Shown here: positions 55,986 to 64,000 of the stretch, one piece after another
Layout: every line of letters starts with the position of its first letter
Numbering within the stretch: the stretch's first letter is position 1
Notes under the pieces: generated by a model
Databases searched by the model: none
What the model was told of the DNA's origin: nothing
The model's input: only the letters and a program-made list of their open reading frames with translations
Origin: an uncultured Bacteroidia bacterium
GTDB lineage: Bacteria; Bacteroidota; Bacteroidia; Bacteroidales; Prolixibacteraceae
Length of the DNA: 64,000 nucleotides
Reading direction: 5' to 3'
Assembly: GCA_903927965.1 (NCBI GenBank)
Contig: CAIYPA010000437.1
Coordinates: 1-64,000 of the forward strand
Made by a program: the position numbers and the translations under genes

Positions 55986-56168
55986 TTAATCGTTGGCGCG
56001 GCGAAGTTCCAATTCAGTTTTCATGAGGTCGGTTGTTGCGGCATCGATCTTATAGAAAAACATGAAGATGGCACACGACATGTAGGGGATTCCAAGTATT
56101 ACCGAAACCAGAAGTTTAATTCCTGTAATGGCATTTGTTGTCTCCAAAAAAAAGTCTTTTTTATTCAT
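55986..56168 (-). CDS. 60-residue single-helix membrane protein
   Basis: MNKKDFFLETTNAITGIKLL followed by a hydrophobic helix (about 18-40) and a charged tail ending RRAND. The start at 56168 is 16 bases after the GH16 stop, so it is co-transcribed. I do not recognise a family. The longer frame from 56219 overlaps the GH16 end and is not used. Confidence 0.5.
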   Translation of the reverse strand: MNKKDFFLETTNAITGIKLLVSVILGIPYMSCAIFMFFYKIDAATTDLMKTELELRRAND

Positions 56169-56184
56169 CTTGAATGTGATTACT

Positions 56185-57027
56185 TTATTTTTTCTTTTTT
56201 TGCTTGTAAAACCTGACATAATCTACTTCCATGGTTTGTGGGAATGCGGCATCATCAATCCCTTTCGTACGGCCCCATGCACCACCAACAGCAAGGTTAA
56301 GGATCAGGTAAAACGGTTTATTGTAAGGCCACTTCGATTCACCAAGCCCTTCGTTTTTATAGACAAAATAGAGGCTATCGTCAACAAATGCCTTCATTAT
56401 CTCCGCATCCCATTCAAAAGCATAAGTGTGGAAATTTTTGGTCGCATCCGGTACCGAAATGATTGCAGTTTTCTGTGTTGCTGCCTGCCATTGGTAATCT
56501 TTTGAATGTGCCGAAGCATGGATTACTCCCAAATCGTGGCCAACATGTTCCATAATGTCGATTTCACCGATTGTTGGCCAGTTCCCGTCTTTAAATGACC
56601 ACCCTCCCGGCATCATCCATATGGCAGGCCAAGTGCCACGACCATCAGGAAGTTTGGCAGAGATTTCTATTCTTCCGAATTGCCAAGCTTCTTTTGAGTT
56701 CAACCTGACCGACGAGTATTTTTTTCCTTCGGTCTCTTTTTTTAATGCGATAATGTACAATTTCCCATTTTCGACCCGGCCATTCTCCAATTTCCCAATT
56801 GTATATTGCTGATCTTCAAAGTTTCCCCAGTTTGCAGCATTTCCTTCGGTATCATATTTCCATTTTGTTGAATCGGGAAGCCCAATGTAATTGAACTCGT
56901 CGCTCCAGACCAATTTCCATTTTTTATTTATTGTACCCCTATTTGTTTGGGCCGGTGAATTTCCGGCAAAAAACAATATAATAATTGCGAATCCTAAGAA
57001 TCTTAGAAATTTATTGTATAAAATCAT
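56185..57027 (-). CDS. Glycoside hydrolase family 16 beta-glucanase
   Basis: Secreted enzyme of 280 residues from the ATG at 57027, where a good signal peptide (MILYNKFLRFLGFAIIILFF) starts; a more upstream ATG at 57069 lacks one. The catalytic motif GEIDIMEHVG supplies nucleophile and acid/base glutamates. WADEF-like WSDEFNYIGLPDSTKWKYDT and RGTWPAIWMMPGG are typical of laminarinases. A TACCTTTG promoter box lies at 57105-57112 on the minus strand. Confidence 0.93.
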   Translation of the reverse strand: MILYNKFLRFLGFAIIILFFAGNSPAQTNRGTINKKWKLVWSDEFNYIGLPDSTKWKYDTEGNAANWGNFEDQQYTIGKLENGRVENGKLYIIALKKETEGKKYSSVRLNSKEAWQFGRIEISAKLPDGRGTWPAIWMMPGGWSFKDGNWPTIGEIDIMEHVGHDLGVIHASAHSKDYQWQAATQKTAIISVPDATKNFHTYAFEWDAEIMKAFVDDSLYFVYKNEGLGESKWPYNKPFYLILNLAVGGAWGRTKGIDDAAFPQTMEVDYVRFYKQKKKK

Positions 57028-57104
57028 TTGATTGATGTTAATTCTAAACTTAATTTGTTTTGGCGACATCCACAGAATATTGTCCCAATTGGTTCACCTT
57101 ATCG

Positions 57105-57112
57105 CAAAGGTA
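57105..57112 (-). promoter_or_regulatory. -7 box of the first GH16 gene
   Basis: TACCTTTG on the minus strand, an exact consensus match, 78 bases before the ATG at 57027 and in the gap after the PKD-GH16 gene. Confidence 0.45.
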
Positions 57113-57149
57113 AAAACAATAATTTTTTGGTGCGTCATGATCAGGATGG

Positions 57150-58190
57150 TTATTTGATCACCCTGATATAATCCACTTCAAGTGTTGCATTTACAAAAGC
57201 CGGGTCAACCGAACCACCAAACGTGCCTCCCATAGCCAGGTTGATGATGAAAAAGAAGTCGTGATTGAACGGGATGCTGCTCGTATTGACGACAGTATGA
57301 ATCAATTGATCGTCAACGTAGATCCTGATTAATGCAGCTGTCCAGTCAAGTGAGTAAACATGAAACTCTGTCGTTGCATTCGAGATGACCTTTGTGCTCC
57401 CATCGGCGTTCCCACCTGACCTTCCGGGATAATGCAATGTTCCAAAAATCTTATTCAGCTCACTTCCACGATGTTCCATGATGTCGATCTCGCCACAAGC
57501 AGGCCAAATAGCTGTCGCAAGGTCGGTACCCAACATCCAGGCAGCAGGCCATGTACCAACTCCGGCAGGAAGTTTGGCCCTGATATCGACGCGGCCATAT
57601 TTGAAGGCAAATTTATTCAGCGAAAGCAAGCGTGTCGATGTATAGGCACTGCCACTATAACTATCCTTTATTGCAGTGATTTTCAGCACACCACCTTGGA
57701 CGGTTACATTTTGTGACCGGTTGGTGTAATATTCCAGCTCAGAGTTGCCCCATCCGCCTGAACCTGTTCCAAGGTCATAGCCCCACTTGGTAGGGTCGGG
57801 TGCGCCATCAGTATTGAATTCGTCCGCCCAAAAAACAATCGGAATCGGTGAACTGACTGTCACAGTGACCTGAATGGTGCTTTTGACCGATAAACCAGCA
57901 TTGTTCCTTGCTGTGACGCTGACAGAATAGGTATTGGTTCCGGCAACTGTATATTGATAATTAATCGATCCAGTTGTCCCCAATTTTATTTCGCCATTCC
58001 CAAATTCATAATCAAAAGTGGTTGCATTGTCAGCGGTTGCGGTAAAGGCAACGCTCCCACTTCCATCGGTACTCACCACACTTTTTACGACCAGGTTGGA
58101 TGGGGCAGTTTCCACTGCCCCGCCATTTCCTTTTTTGCAACCGTTTAAAATAGATAGTAGGGCTAATGCCGTTATTATAAGATACTTCAT
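57150..58190 (-). CDS. PKD-GH16 beta-glucanase lipoprotein
   Basis: Protein of 346 residues with lipobox LNGCKK (Cys18) for surface or outer-membrane anchoring, a PKD domain (about 28-112; FDYEFGNGEIKLGTTGS) and a GH16 catalytic domain (about 118-346). The catalytic motif is GEIDIMEHRG, preceded by GTWPAAWML. Together with the 280-residue GH16 enzyme and GH30 it fits beta-1,3-glucan degradation. Just upstream (58.2 kb) lies a remnant of a surface protein. Confidence 0.93.
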   Translation of the reverse strand: MKYLIITALALLSILNGCKKGNGGAVETAPSNLVVKSVVSTDGSGSVAFTATADNATTFDYEFGNGEIKLGTTGSINYQYTVAGTNTYSVSVTARNNAGLSVKSTIQVTVTVSSPIPIVFWADEFNTDGAPDPTKWGYDLGTGSGGWGNSELEYYTNRSQNVTVQGGVLKITAIKDSYSGSAYTSTRLLSLNKFAFKYGRVDIRAKLPAGVGTWPAAWMLGTDLATAIWPACGEIDIMEHRGSELNKIFGTLHYPGRSGGNADGSTKVISNATTEFHVYSLDWTAALIRIYVDDQLIHTVVNTSSIPFNHDFFFIINLAMGGTFGGSVDPAFVNATLEVDYIRVIK

Positions 58191-58197
58191 TGACAGT

Positions 58198-58391
58198 TTA
58201 TTTAACTTTTAGCTTTTGATACCATGCATTTCCATCAGTCCCGATGTTGCGCAAGGTGACAGTTGAAGCAGTAATTGCCATGATTTCATAAGTCACACCA
58301 CCTGTACCGATATTGATGATCCCATTCCCATGTACAACAAATTGGATGGTTGTAGAGTTCGACGAAGTTGAACCAGAAGTGGCATTCATAA
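58198..58391 (-). pseudogene. Remnant of a surface glycan-binding protein (C-terminal piece)
   Basis: A frame of about 64 residues from MNATSGSTSSNSTTIQFVVH ending ITASTVTLRNIGTDGNAWYQ and KLKVK. This ending, with RxIGxDGxAWYxK, is typical of the C-terminal domain of SusE/F-like surface proteins that precede GH16 genes in such loci. No signal peptide or N-terminal domain is present; the frame runs upstream into G-rich heptamer repeats and then VIT1. It ends eight bases before the PKD-GH16 start. Confidence 0.6.
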
Positions 58392-58422
58392 AGGACAATT
58401 TTTTGGTTTTGACCCGTCTCAA

Positions 58423-58457
58423 CGCTCCCTGCCCCACGCAACCTGCTCCACGCCCCC
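58423..58457. repeat. Degenerate heptamer tandem repeat
   Basis: Five consecutive 7-base units on the plus strand: CGCTCCC, TGCCCCA, CGCAACC, TGCTCCA, CGCCCCC, with consensus YGCNMCM. They lie between the VIT1 stop (58464) and the remnant, and are GC-rich compared with the surroundings. Such heptamers are known from cyanobacterial and Bacteroidota intergenic regions. Confidence 0.5.
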
Positions 58458-58463
58458 AGCAAG

Positions 58464-59567
58464 CTATCCCCCAATCGAAACGCCGATCAACTTTCCGATA
58501 CCAAATGTTACTGCAGCGGCAGCCAGGCCGAAAAAAACTTGCCTGAGCCCAGAATACCAGACACTTTTACCTGTAAACAACGTGATGGAAGCTCCAATCA
58601 GGAACAATCCAATGGCACTAAAAAGTGTACTGAAAATCACTGCCTGAAATCCAACAGTAAAGAAAAATGGGATGATCGGTATTATTGCGCCAACAGAGAA
58701 AAGGATGAAAGAGGTAATTGCAGCTTCCATTGCCGAGCCCTGTAAATCCTCAACATTGATCCCCAGTTCCTCCTTGATCAGAATTTCATGGGCATGGTCC
58801 TTATTTCCAATGACTTCCTTAGCCATCTTTTTTGCTTGTTCTTCTGAAATCCCTTTGGAAATGTAAATGAGTGCAAGTTCTATTTCTTCCCCTTCAGGGT
58901 TGGTTTCCAGCTCGTCAGCTTCTAGTTGCATCTGGTTTTCAAGGAGTTCCTGTGAGCTTTTCACAGATATCCATTCGCCCAAAGCCATCGACAATGCCCC
59001 GGCTAGAAGCCCTGCCAGACCAGTTAAAAGGACAATATTCGATCCGTTGGTAGCACCTGCAATTCCCATTGCCAAACTAAAATTCGATACCAACCCATCA
59101 TTGCCACCCAAAACAGCAGCTCGTAAGGCATTTCCACCAACCGACCGGTGCCTCTTTTCGAAACGCGCCAGGTTGGAGCCTGAAACGTTCGAATTGTTTT
59201 TAAGAATATTCTTTAATATCGTAACATGTGCTGTGTCTGATAAAGAAGAGGGCGATGCCCCTTTTTGCCTTGCTGTCACAATTGATGAGGAGATACTTTT
59301 TTCGGTGTCGAGCAGCACGCCCAACACATAATCGTATCCAAAAATCTTCCCGATCAACTGTAAGGTCCTCGCTCTCTTTGACGGCGGATAATATTTCGCT
59401 GTATCGAGGTTATTTTTCTTCATAAAGGCGAGTGCGTGGCCTTTCTCAATATCACTCATCTGGAGAAATATCCTGGCAACATTGGGGTCTGCTTCATTAT
59501 CCCCAAGGACTTTATACAAAAATCCAGCATCAATTTCTGTCTGGATGTTTTTTAAATTGATCATCAA
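58464..59567 (-). CDS. Ferritin-like domain fused to VIT1/CCC1 iron transporter
   Basis: Membrane protein of 367 residues. Residues 1-135 are a ferritin/rubrerythrin-like four-helix domain (DNEADPNVARIFLQMSDIEK, GHALAF). Residues about 140-367 are the VIT1 transporter with ALRAAVLGGNDGLVSNFSLAMGI and SMALGEWISVKSSQELLE, then three further helices. VIT1 members move iron or manganese across membranes; the fused domain probably binds or oxidises iron first. Start at 59567; a -7 box is at 59604-59611. Confidence 0.9.
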   Translation of the reverse strand: MMINLKNIQTEIDAGFLYKVLGDNEADPNVARIFLQMSDIEKGHALAFMKKNNLDTAKYYPPSKRARTLQLIGKIFGYDYVLGVLLDTEKSISSSIVTARQKGASPSSLSDTAHVTILKNILKNNSNVSGSNLARFEKRHRSVGGNALRAAVLGGNDGLVSNFSLAMGIAGATNGSNIVLLTGLAGLLAGALSMALGEWISVKSSQELLENQMQLEADELETNPEGEEIELALIYISKGISEEQAKKMAKEVIGNKDHAHEILIKEELGINVEDLQGSAMEAAITSFILFSVGAIIPIIPFFFTVGFQAVIFSTLFSAIGLFLIGASITLFTGKSVWYSGLRQVFFGLAAAAVTFGIGKLIGVSIGG

Positions 59568-59603
59568 ATTGTATTTAGAAAATAATCATACCGATATAGT
59601 TTT

Positions 59604-59611
59604 CAAATGTA
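59604..59611 (-). promoter_or_regulatory. -7 box of the ferritin-VIT1 gene
   Basis: TACATTTG on the minus strand, 37 bases before the ATG; exact TAnnTTTG. No clear -33 box. Confidence 0.45.
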
Positions 59612-59691
59612 TTTGAATTTTAATAAAATAGATTGTGGTTTTAATAATTTTATCTAAATTGCTACAAAAAAATTAAATCGGTAATTCCGAC

Positions 59692-62600
59692 ATGAAAAAC
59701 CCAAATGAAAAGAGTACCGACATGGATTTTCAGAATAAATCCAAAACGGACCTTATTGCGGAATTGGTAAAATTACGTCAGGAATTTAATGATCTGAAAG
59801 ACCAGCACAAGCAAACACAGTTTATTCTGGGCGAGCGCAAAAAGGAGCTCAATTGCCTTCACCGTATCTCGTCCATCCTGAGTGATACAAATATTACGAT
59901 AGAATCAGCAATCCATCAGATTGTGCTTATCCTTCCTGATGCCTGGCAGTTTCCGGAAATTACACAAGCATCTATTCGAATAGAAGATCGGATTTTCCAG
60001 ACCGCAAACTTTGAAAAATCACATCTCTCATTAAGTCAGGATATTAATTCAAGAGAGACCATTATTGGTCAAGTTGAAATTGTGTATTCCGAAACCCCAC
60101 CTACCGGGTCTGAACAGATTTTTCTTCCGGAAGAATACGATTTATTGTTCTCTATTGCTGAAACAATTGGCAATTTTATCGAAAAAAATGCAAAAGAAAC
60201 CGCGCTGCTTAAAAGCGAAGATAAATACAGAAGACTGATCGAGAACATCAATGATGTAATTTATGAAGTGACAGATTCTGGCATTATCAGGTACATCAGT
60301 CCGGCAATCGAAAAGATGTTGGGCTATACACCAGATGAGCTGATTGATAAAAGAATTTTCGATTTTGTCATTGAGGCTGATTGTCAGGTTATGAAAGAAA
60401 GGATAGCTTCACGTGTTAAACTCGATTCATCCTATCACGAATACAGGTTTGTCAATAAAACCGGGAACATTCAATGGTTGCGCAAATCAACAAATGAAAT
60501 CGTTATAAATGAAGGGTCTGTTTGTAAAATAGGAACCCTGACGGACATTACCCAACAGAAACTTGCCGAAGTTCAGCTTCAGAATAGCGAATTGCTTTAC
60601 CGTTCAATATTAAATGCTACCCCAGATGTAATTACAATTACCGATCTTGAAGGAAAGATCCGTTTTTCCTCCCCCAAAACATTGGAAATGTTCGGATATG
60701 AAAGCACGGAAATATTTGTTGGTCGCAGCCTTCTTGATTATATTGATCCGTCAGACCACGAAAAGGCCATTGAAGGAATTGCGCAGATGGTCCGGAACAA
60801 TATTTATGATGCGACTGAGTATAAAGCCTTAAGGTCCGATGGCTGCACTTTTGACATTGAAGTAAAAGGGGAATTTATCAGGGATGATGCCGGTAATCCA
60901 TACCAAATGATTTTTGTTACGAGGGACATCACGGATCGCAAAATGGCCGAGGATAAATTGCGCAAGCTATCAAGTGCAGTAGAACAAAGTCCTATCAGTA
61001 TCGTGATCACAAACCTAGAAGGGAATATTGAATATGCCAATCCAAAGGCTTGTGAAACAACCGGGTATTCATTAGACGAGTTGCTCGGGAACAATCCAAG
61101 AGTATTAAAATCAGGTGAAACTTCATCGGATGAGTACTCCGTTCTTTGGGATAATATTGTCCAGGGGAAAGAGTGGAAGGGCATATTCCACAACAAGCGT
61201 AAAAACGGGGAACTCTATTGGGAATCTTCAACAATTGGGCCTATCCTGGACACCTCTGGCAAAATAACTAACTATCTTGCTATAAAAGAAGATATTACAG
61301 AGCGTCGTCAAATGCAATTGTCACTTCTCAAAAATGAAGAGCGGCTGAGGCAGATTGCCGAAATTAGCCATACAATGATTTATGAAACAGATCCTACTGG
61401 ATTATATACTTATGTAAGCCCCGTTTCAGTACGAATTTTGGGCCTGGAACCTGATCAGGCCGTTCGGAAATTGTATTTTTTTGATTCTCTTCCCGAAGAA
61501 TTCCGCGAACTGGCAATAGGGCTTTATAACCGCATGGTTCCTGTGGATCAATTTGTTTATCCACTTTACAATCAAAACAGGGATTTAGTGTGGGTGGAGG
61601 TAAACGCGATACCCATCTTTAATGATAACGATGAATTTATAGGTTATCGGGGCGGGCTCAACGACATTACCAAAAGAAAGCTTGCCGAAGATGAGCTTAA
61701 AAAGTTCCGTACAATTTCAGACCAGTCAAACTATGGGAATGCAATCGCCGATCTCAATGGGATTTTGATTTATTCAAATGCAGCCTTTGCCCATATGCAC
61801 GGAATGGAGGTTGATGAATTGATCGGGAAGCCCCTTTCAATTCTCCATAGTGGCGAACAATTGGTAAAAGTGGCTGAAGCATTAGGTAAATTAAAAACAA
61901 CAGGCGGTTTTACGGCAGAAGAAATTTGGCGCACAAGGAAAGACGGATCTGTTTTTCCATCTTTGATGAACGCTAAAATGATTTTTGACAGCAACGACCA
62001 ACCGCTGTTTATGTCGGCATCGGCTATTGACATCACGGACATTAAAGAGGCGGAAGAAAAAATCAGGAAACTGAACCAGGCTATTGAGCAGAGTCCCGTT
62101 GCAATTGTCATCACCGATCTGAAAGGAAATATTGAATATGCCAGCCCTGCCTTTTATCAAACCACAGGCTACACTTTGAAGGAAGTTTATGGTAAAAGTA
62201 CAAGTCTGCTTAAATCAGGAAAAACAGACCCTTCGATTTACCACAACATGTGGGAAACAATCGAAACTGGAAAAGCTTGGCAGGGTGAATGGATCAACAA
62301 GAAGAAAAACGGCGAGTTGTACTGGGAGTCTGTGTCGATTACCCCAATACTGGACACTGACGGTAAGATGATCAATTATCTTGCAGTCAAACAGGATATT
62401 AGCCAACGGAAACGAGACGAACAGGAAATCCATGACCTTAATGCTTCCCTCGAAATAAAAATTGAAAAAAGGACAAAGGAGCTCAGGGATACCAATGACC
62501 ATTTAATTAAGGAAATCGAAGAAAGGAAGTATATTGAAAATGAACTAATGGCTAAAACCATAGAGCTGGAAACATTTTTTGACGTATCGCTCGATTTGAT

Positions 62601-64000
62601 TTGTATTTCCGATTTCTCCGGTAAGTTTATCCGGATAAATAAGGCCTGGGAGGGTAACATGGGCTATTCGGAATCTGAAATAGAGGACAAACATTATCCT
62701 GAATTTATCCATCCGGATGACCTTCAGGTAACCTATGATGCGATGAATGGTTTGACGAATGACAAGCCGGTTTTCAATTTGACCCATCGTTTTAAAACAA
62801 AAGATGGCAGTTACCGCCTGATTGAATGGAACGGTTCTGTATCGGGCAATTATATCTATACCGCTGCACGTGACATAACAGAGCGTAAAAGGGCAGAAGA
62901 ATTTGAAAACGAAATGTTGCAATTGTCCCCAAAATTAACAGGTGTGACAATTTCCGAAATCAATGATGCGATCAATATGGCATTGGCAAGGATTGGTCAA
63001 TTCCTTTCTGCCGATAGGGCTTATATTTTCGAACTTGAAGAATCTGGATATACAATAACAAACACCTATGAGTGGTGCGGAGAAGGGATCATTTCTGTAA
63101 AGGAAAACCTTCAGAATATACCCAGCCAAAATGCACTTCAGCTAATTGATATTCTTTCAAGGCATGAAAATGTGATTATTCCTTCAATTGAAGATTTACC
63201 TGATACATGGAAAGCCGAACGCGAATCCATGATAGCACACCAAATCCAATCATTGATCCTAATACCCATGCTTGTTGAAAACGATCTGATTGGGTTCGTT
63301 GGCTTGGATTCTGTACTGCACCAAAGAGAATACAACAAGGCAGAAATCAATATCCTCAAAGTGTGGAGCAGCATGTTGGCAAGTTTGATAAACAACCAGC
63401 GCAAGGAAAGTTTGCTCGAACTGACCCGCAAGAACTATGAAACATTCTTTAACACGATCGACGATTTTCTGTTTGTAATGGATGTTAACGGACATATAGT
63501 GCATACCAATTCAACTGTCAACCTTCGGTTAGGCTACTCTCAGGAAGAGCTTTTAGGACAGTCGGTTATCATGGTCAGGCCTCCTGAACGTCGTGAAGAA
63601 GCATTAAAGGTGATGGACGAACTGTTATCAGGTGAAACCCAGATCTGTTCGATTCCATTAATGTCCAAGTATGGCGAACAGATCCCTGTTGAAACCAGGG
63701 TCAAAAGTGGTTTTTGGAATGGACAACCCATTATTTTCGGGGTCAGTAAGGACATCTCCCAAATTAAACTGTCGGAACAAAAATTTGCAAGCGCGTTCCA
63801 GGCAAATTCGGCCATGATGGCCATATCTTATTATGAAGATGGTCGTTATATCGACGTTAACAATGCCTTCCTCGAAACATTGGGTTACCTGCGAGAGGAT
63901 GTAATAGGTAAGACCAATAAAGAGATGGAACTTTTTAAGGATACGGAACTTCGCGAAAAGATGCTTGACGATCTGAATAACGGTATCCCAATCCGCAAGT
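59692..64000 (+). CDS. Giant multi-PAS/GAF sensor protein (partial)
   Basis: Open from ATG 59692 to the window end (1,436 codons) without a stop. Coiled coil at 20-55, then a GAF-like domain (about 55-165), and nine PAS domains: for example RLIENINDVIYEVTDSGIIR (PAS1), RSILNATPDVITITDLEGKI (2), SAVEQSPISIVITNLEGNIE (3), MIYETDPTGLYTYVSPVSVR (4), FRTISDQSNYGNAIADLNGI (5), QAIEQSPVAIVITDLKGNIE (6), FFDVSLDLICISDFSGKFIR (7), FFNTIDDFLFVMDVNGHIVH (8) and a ninth (SYYEDGRYIDVNNAFLETLGY). A GAF domain lies between PAS7 and PAS8 (near ALARIGQFLSADRAYIFELE). No transmembrane helix is seen, so it is probably cytoplasmic. The output, presumably a histidine kinase, lies beyond 64 kb. Confidence 0.88.
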   Translation, partial: MKNPNEKSTDMDFQNKSKTDLIAELVKLRQEFNDLKDQHKQTQFILGERKKELNCLHRISSILSDTNITIESAIHQIVLILPDAWQFPEITQASIRIEDRIFQTANFEKSHLSLSQDINSRETIIGQVEIVYSETPPTGSEQIFLPEEYDLLFSIAETIGNFIEKNAKETALLKSEDKYRRLIENINDVIYEVTDSGIIRYISPAIEKMLGYTPDELIDKRIFDFVIEADCQVMKERIASRVKLDSSYHEYRFVNKTGNIQWLRKSTNEIVINEGSVCKIGTLTDITQQKLAEVQLQNSELLYRSILNATPDVITITDLEGKIRFSSPKTLEMFGYESTEIFVGRSLLDYIDPSDHEKAIEGIAQMVRNNIYDATEYKALRSDGCTFDIEVKGEFIRDDAGNPYQMIFVTRDITDRKMAEDKLRKLSSAVEQSPISIVITNLEGNIEYANPKACETTGYSLDELLGNNPRVLKSGETSSDEYSVLWDNIVQGKEWKGIFHNKRKNGELYWESSTIGPILDTSGKITNYLAIKEDITERRQMQLSLLKNEERLRQIAEISHTMIYETDPTGLYTYVSPVSVRILGLEPDQAVRKLYFFDSLPEEFRELAIGLYNRMVPVDQFVYPLYNQNRDLVWVEVNAIPIFNDNDEFIGYRGGLNDITKRKLAEDELKKFRTISDQSNYGNAIADLNGILIYSNAAFAHMHGMEVDELIGKPLSILHSGEQLVKVAEALGKLKTTGGFTAEEIWRTRKDGSVFPSLMNAKMIFDSNDQPLFMSASAIDITDIKEAEEKIRKLNQAIEQSPVAIVITDLKGNIEYASPAFYQTTGYTLKEVYGKSTSLLKSGKTDPSIYHNMWETIETGKAWQGEWINKKKNGELYWESVSITPILDTDGKMINYLAVKQDISQRKRDEQEIHDLNASLEIKIEKRTKELRDTNDHLIKEIEERKYIENELMAKTIELETFFDVSLDLICISDFSGKFIRINKAWEGNMGYSESEIEDKHYPEFIHPDDLQVTYDAMNGLTNDKPVFNLTHRFKTKDGSYRLIEWNGSVSGNYIYTAARDITERKRAEEFENEMLQLSPKLTGVTISEINDAINMALARIGQFLSADRAYIFELEESGYTITNTYEWCGEGIISVKENLQNIPSQNALQLIDILSRHENVIIPSIEDLPDTWKAERESMIAHQIQSLILIPMLVENDLIGFVGLDSVLHQREYNKAEINILKVWSSMLASLINNQRKESLLELTRKNYETFFNTIDDFLFVMDVNGHIVHTNSTVNLRLGYSQEELLGQSVIMVRPPERREEALKVMDELLSGETQICSIPLMSKYGEQIPVETRVKSGFWNGQPIIFGVSKDISQIKLSEQKFASAFQANSAMMAISYYEDGRYIDVNNAFLETLGYLREDVIGKTNKEMELFKDTELREKMLDDLNNGIPIRK

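Noticed and set aside
1-64000. tRNA, rRNA or insertion sequence
   Set aside because: No cloverleaf-like sequence, rRNA segment or transposase domain was recognised on either strand by eye; a tRNA search program would be decisive.

Overview
The window reads as chromosomal DNA of a low-GC, gliding-type Bacteroidota (class Bacteroidia or a near relative). The support is a TonB-dependent receptor with a carboxypeptidase-like N-terminal domain, gldD and a fused gldF-gldG, the mutY-ssb-gldD-phosphopantetheinyl transferase order, surE-lpxB (Gram-negative outer membrane), absence of Shine-Dalgarno sites at most starts, and Bacteroidota-type promoters (TAnnTTTG with an upstream TTG). No rRNA, tRNA, CRISPR array or insertion sequence was seen.

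Layout. 1-5.1 kb: TonB receptor (cut by the left edge), PAS-LuxR regulator, nicotinamidase-like hydrolase, DsbD-like thiol reductase. 5.1-15.3 kb: housekeeping block with RNase G, a 30-residue basic protein, HU, mutY, ssb, gldD, a phosphopantetheinyl transferase, zwf (frameshifted), pgl, an FAH-family hydrolase, a DnaQ-like exonuclease and dnaN. 15.4-27.2 kb: gldFG, lpxB, a small membrane protein, surE, a glycosyltransferase, relA/spoT, fur, purA, pncB. 27.3-31 kb: lipocalin and an ABC exporter. 31-37.8 kb: overlapping MoxR/DUF58/DUF4350/DUF4129/SpoIIM membrane operon plus a divergent RDD gene. 37.9-43.4 kb: a single-chain MmeI-like restriction-modification enzyme, rubrerythrin, and an unknown lipoprotein. 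43.6-49.2 kb: GH30 glucanase, a palindromic repeat cluster and the glpK-glpD-glpF glycerol operon. 49.3-55.8 kb: an operon with a nucleotidyltransferase, two paralogous B12-type radical SAM proteins, a methyltransferase, a SPASM-type radical SAM protein and a decayed second methyltransferase. 56-59.6 kb: two GH16 beta-glucanases, a 5'-truncated surface-protein remnant, and a ferritin-VIT1 fusion. 59.7-64 kb: a very large multi-PAS sensor cut by the right edge.

How it fits together. GH30 plus two GH16 enzymes point to degradation of branched beta-1,3/1,6-glucan such as laminarin. The neighbouring SusC/SusD-type genes are absent and only a fragment of a C-terminal surface domain remains next to a heptamer repeat, so this looks like a beheaded utilisation locus. 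Glycerol is taken up, phosphorylated and oxidised by the glp operon. The oxidative pentose phosphate branch has pgl but its zwf carries a four-base duplication. Rubrerythrin and the ferritin-VIT1 fusion suggest iron and peroxide handling.

The best candidate for an undescribed system is the radical SAM operon at 49.3-55.8 kb. Its genes overlap or nearly touch, combine at least three radical SAM or methylating activities, and have no assigned product. Several genes here are broken (zwf, the 49.3 kb methyltransferase, the 58.2 kb remnant, possibly gldE and the TonB receptor), so either this genome is decaying locally or the assembly contains indels; raw reads would separate these.
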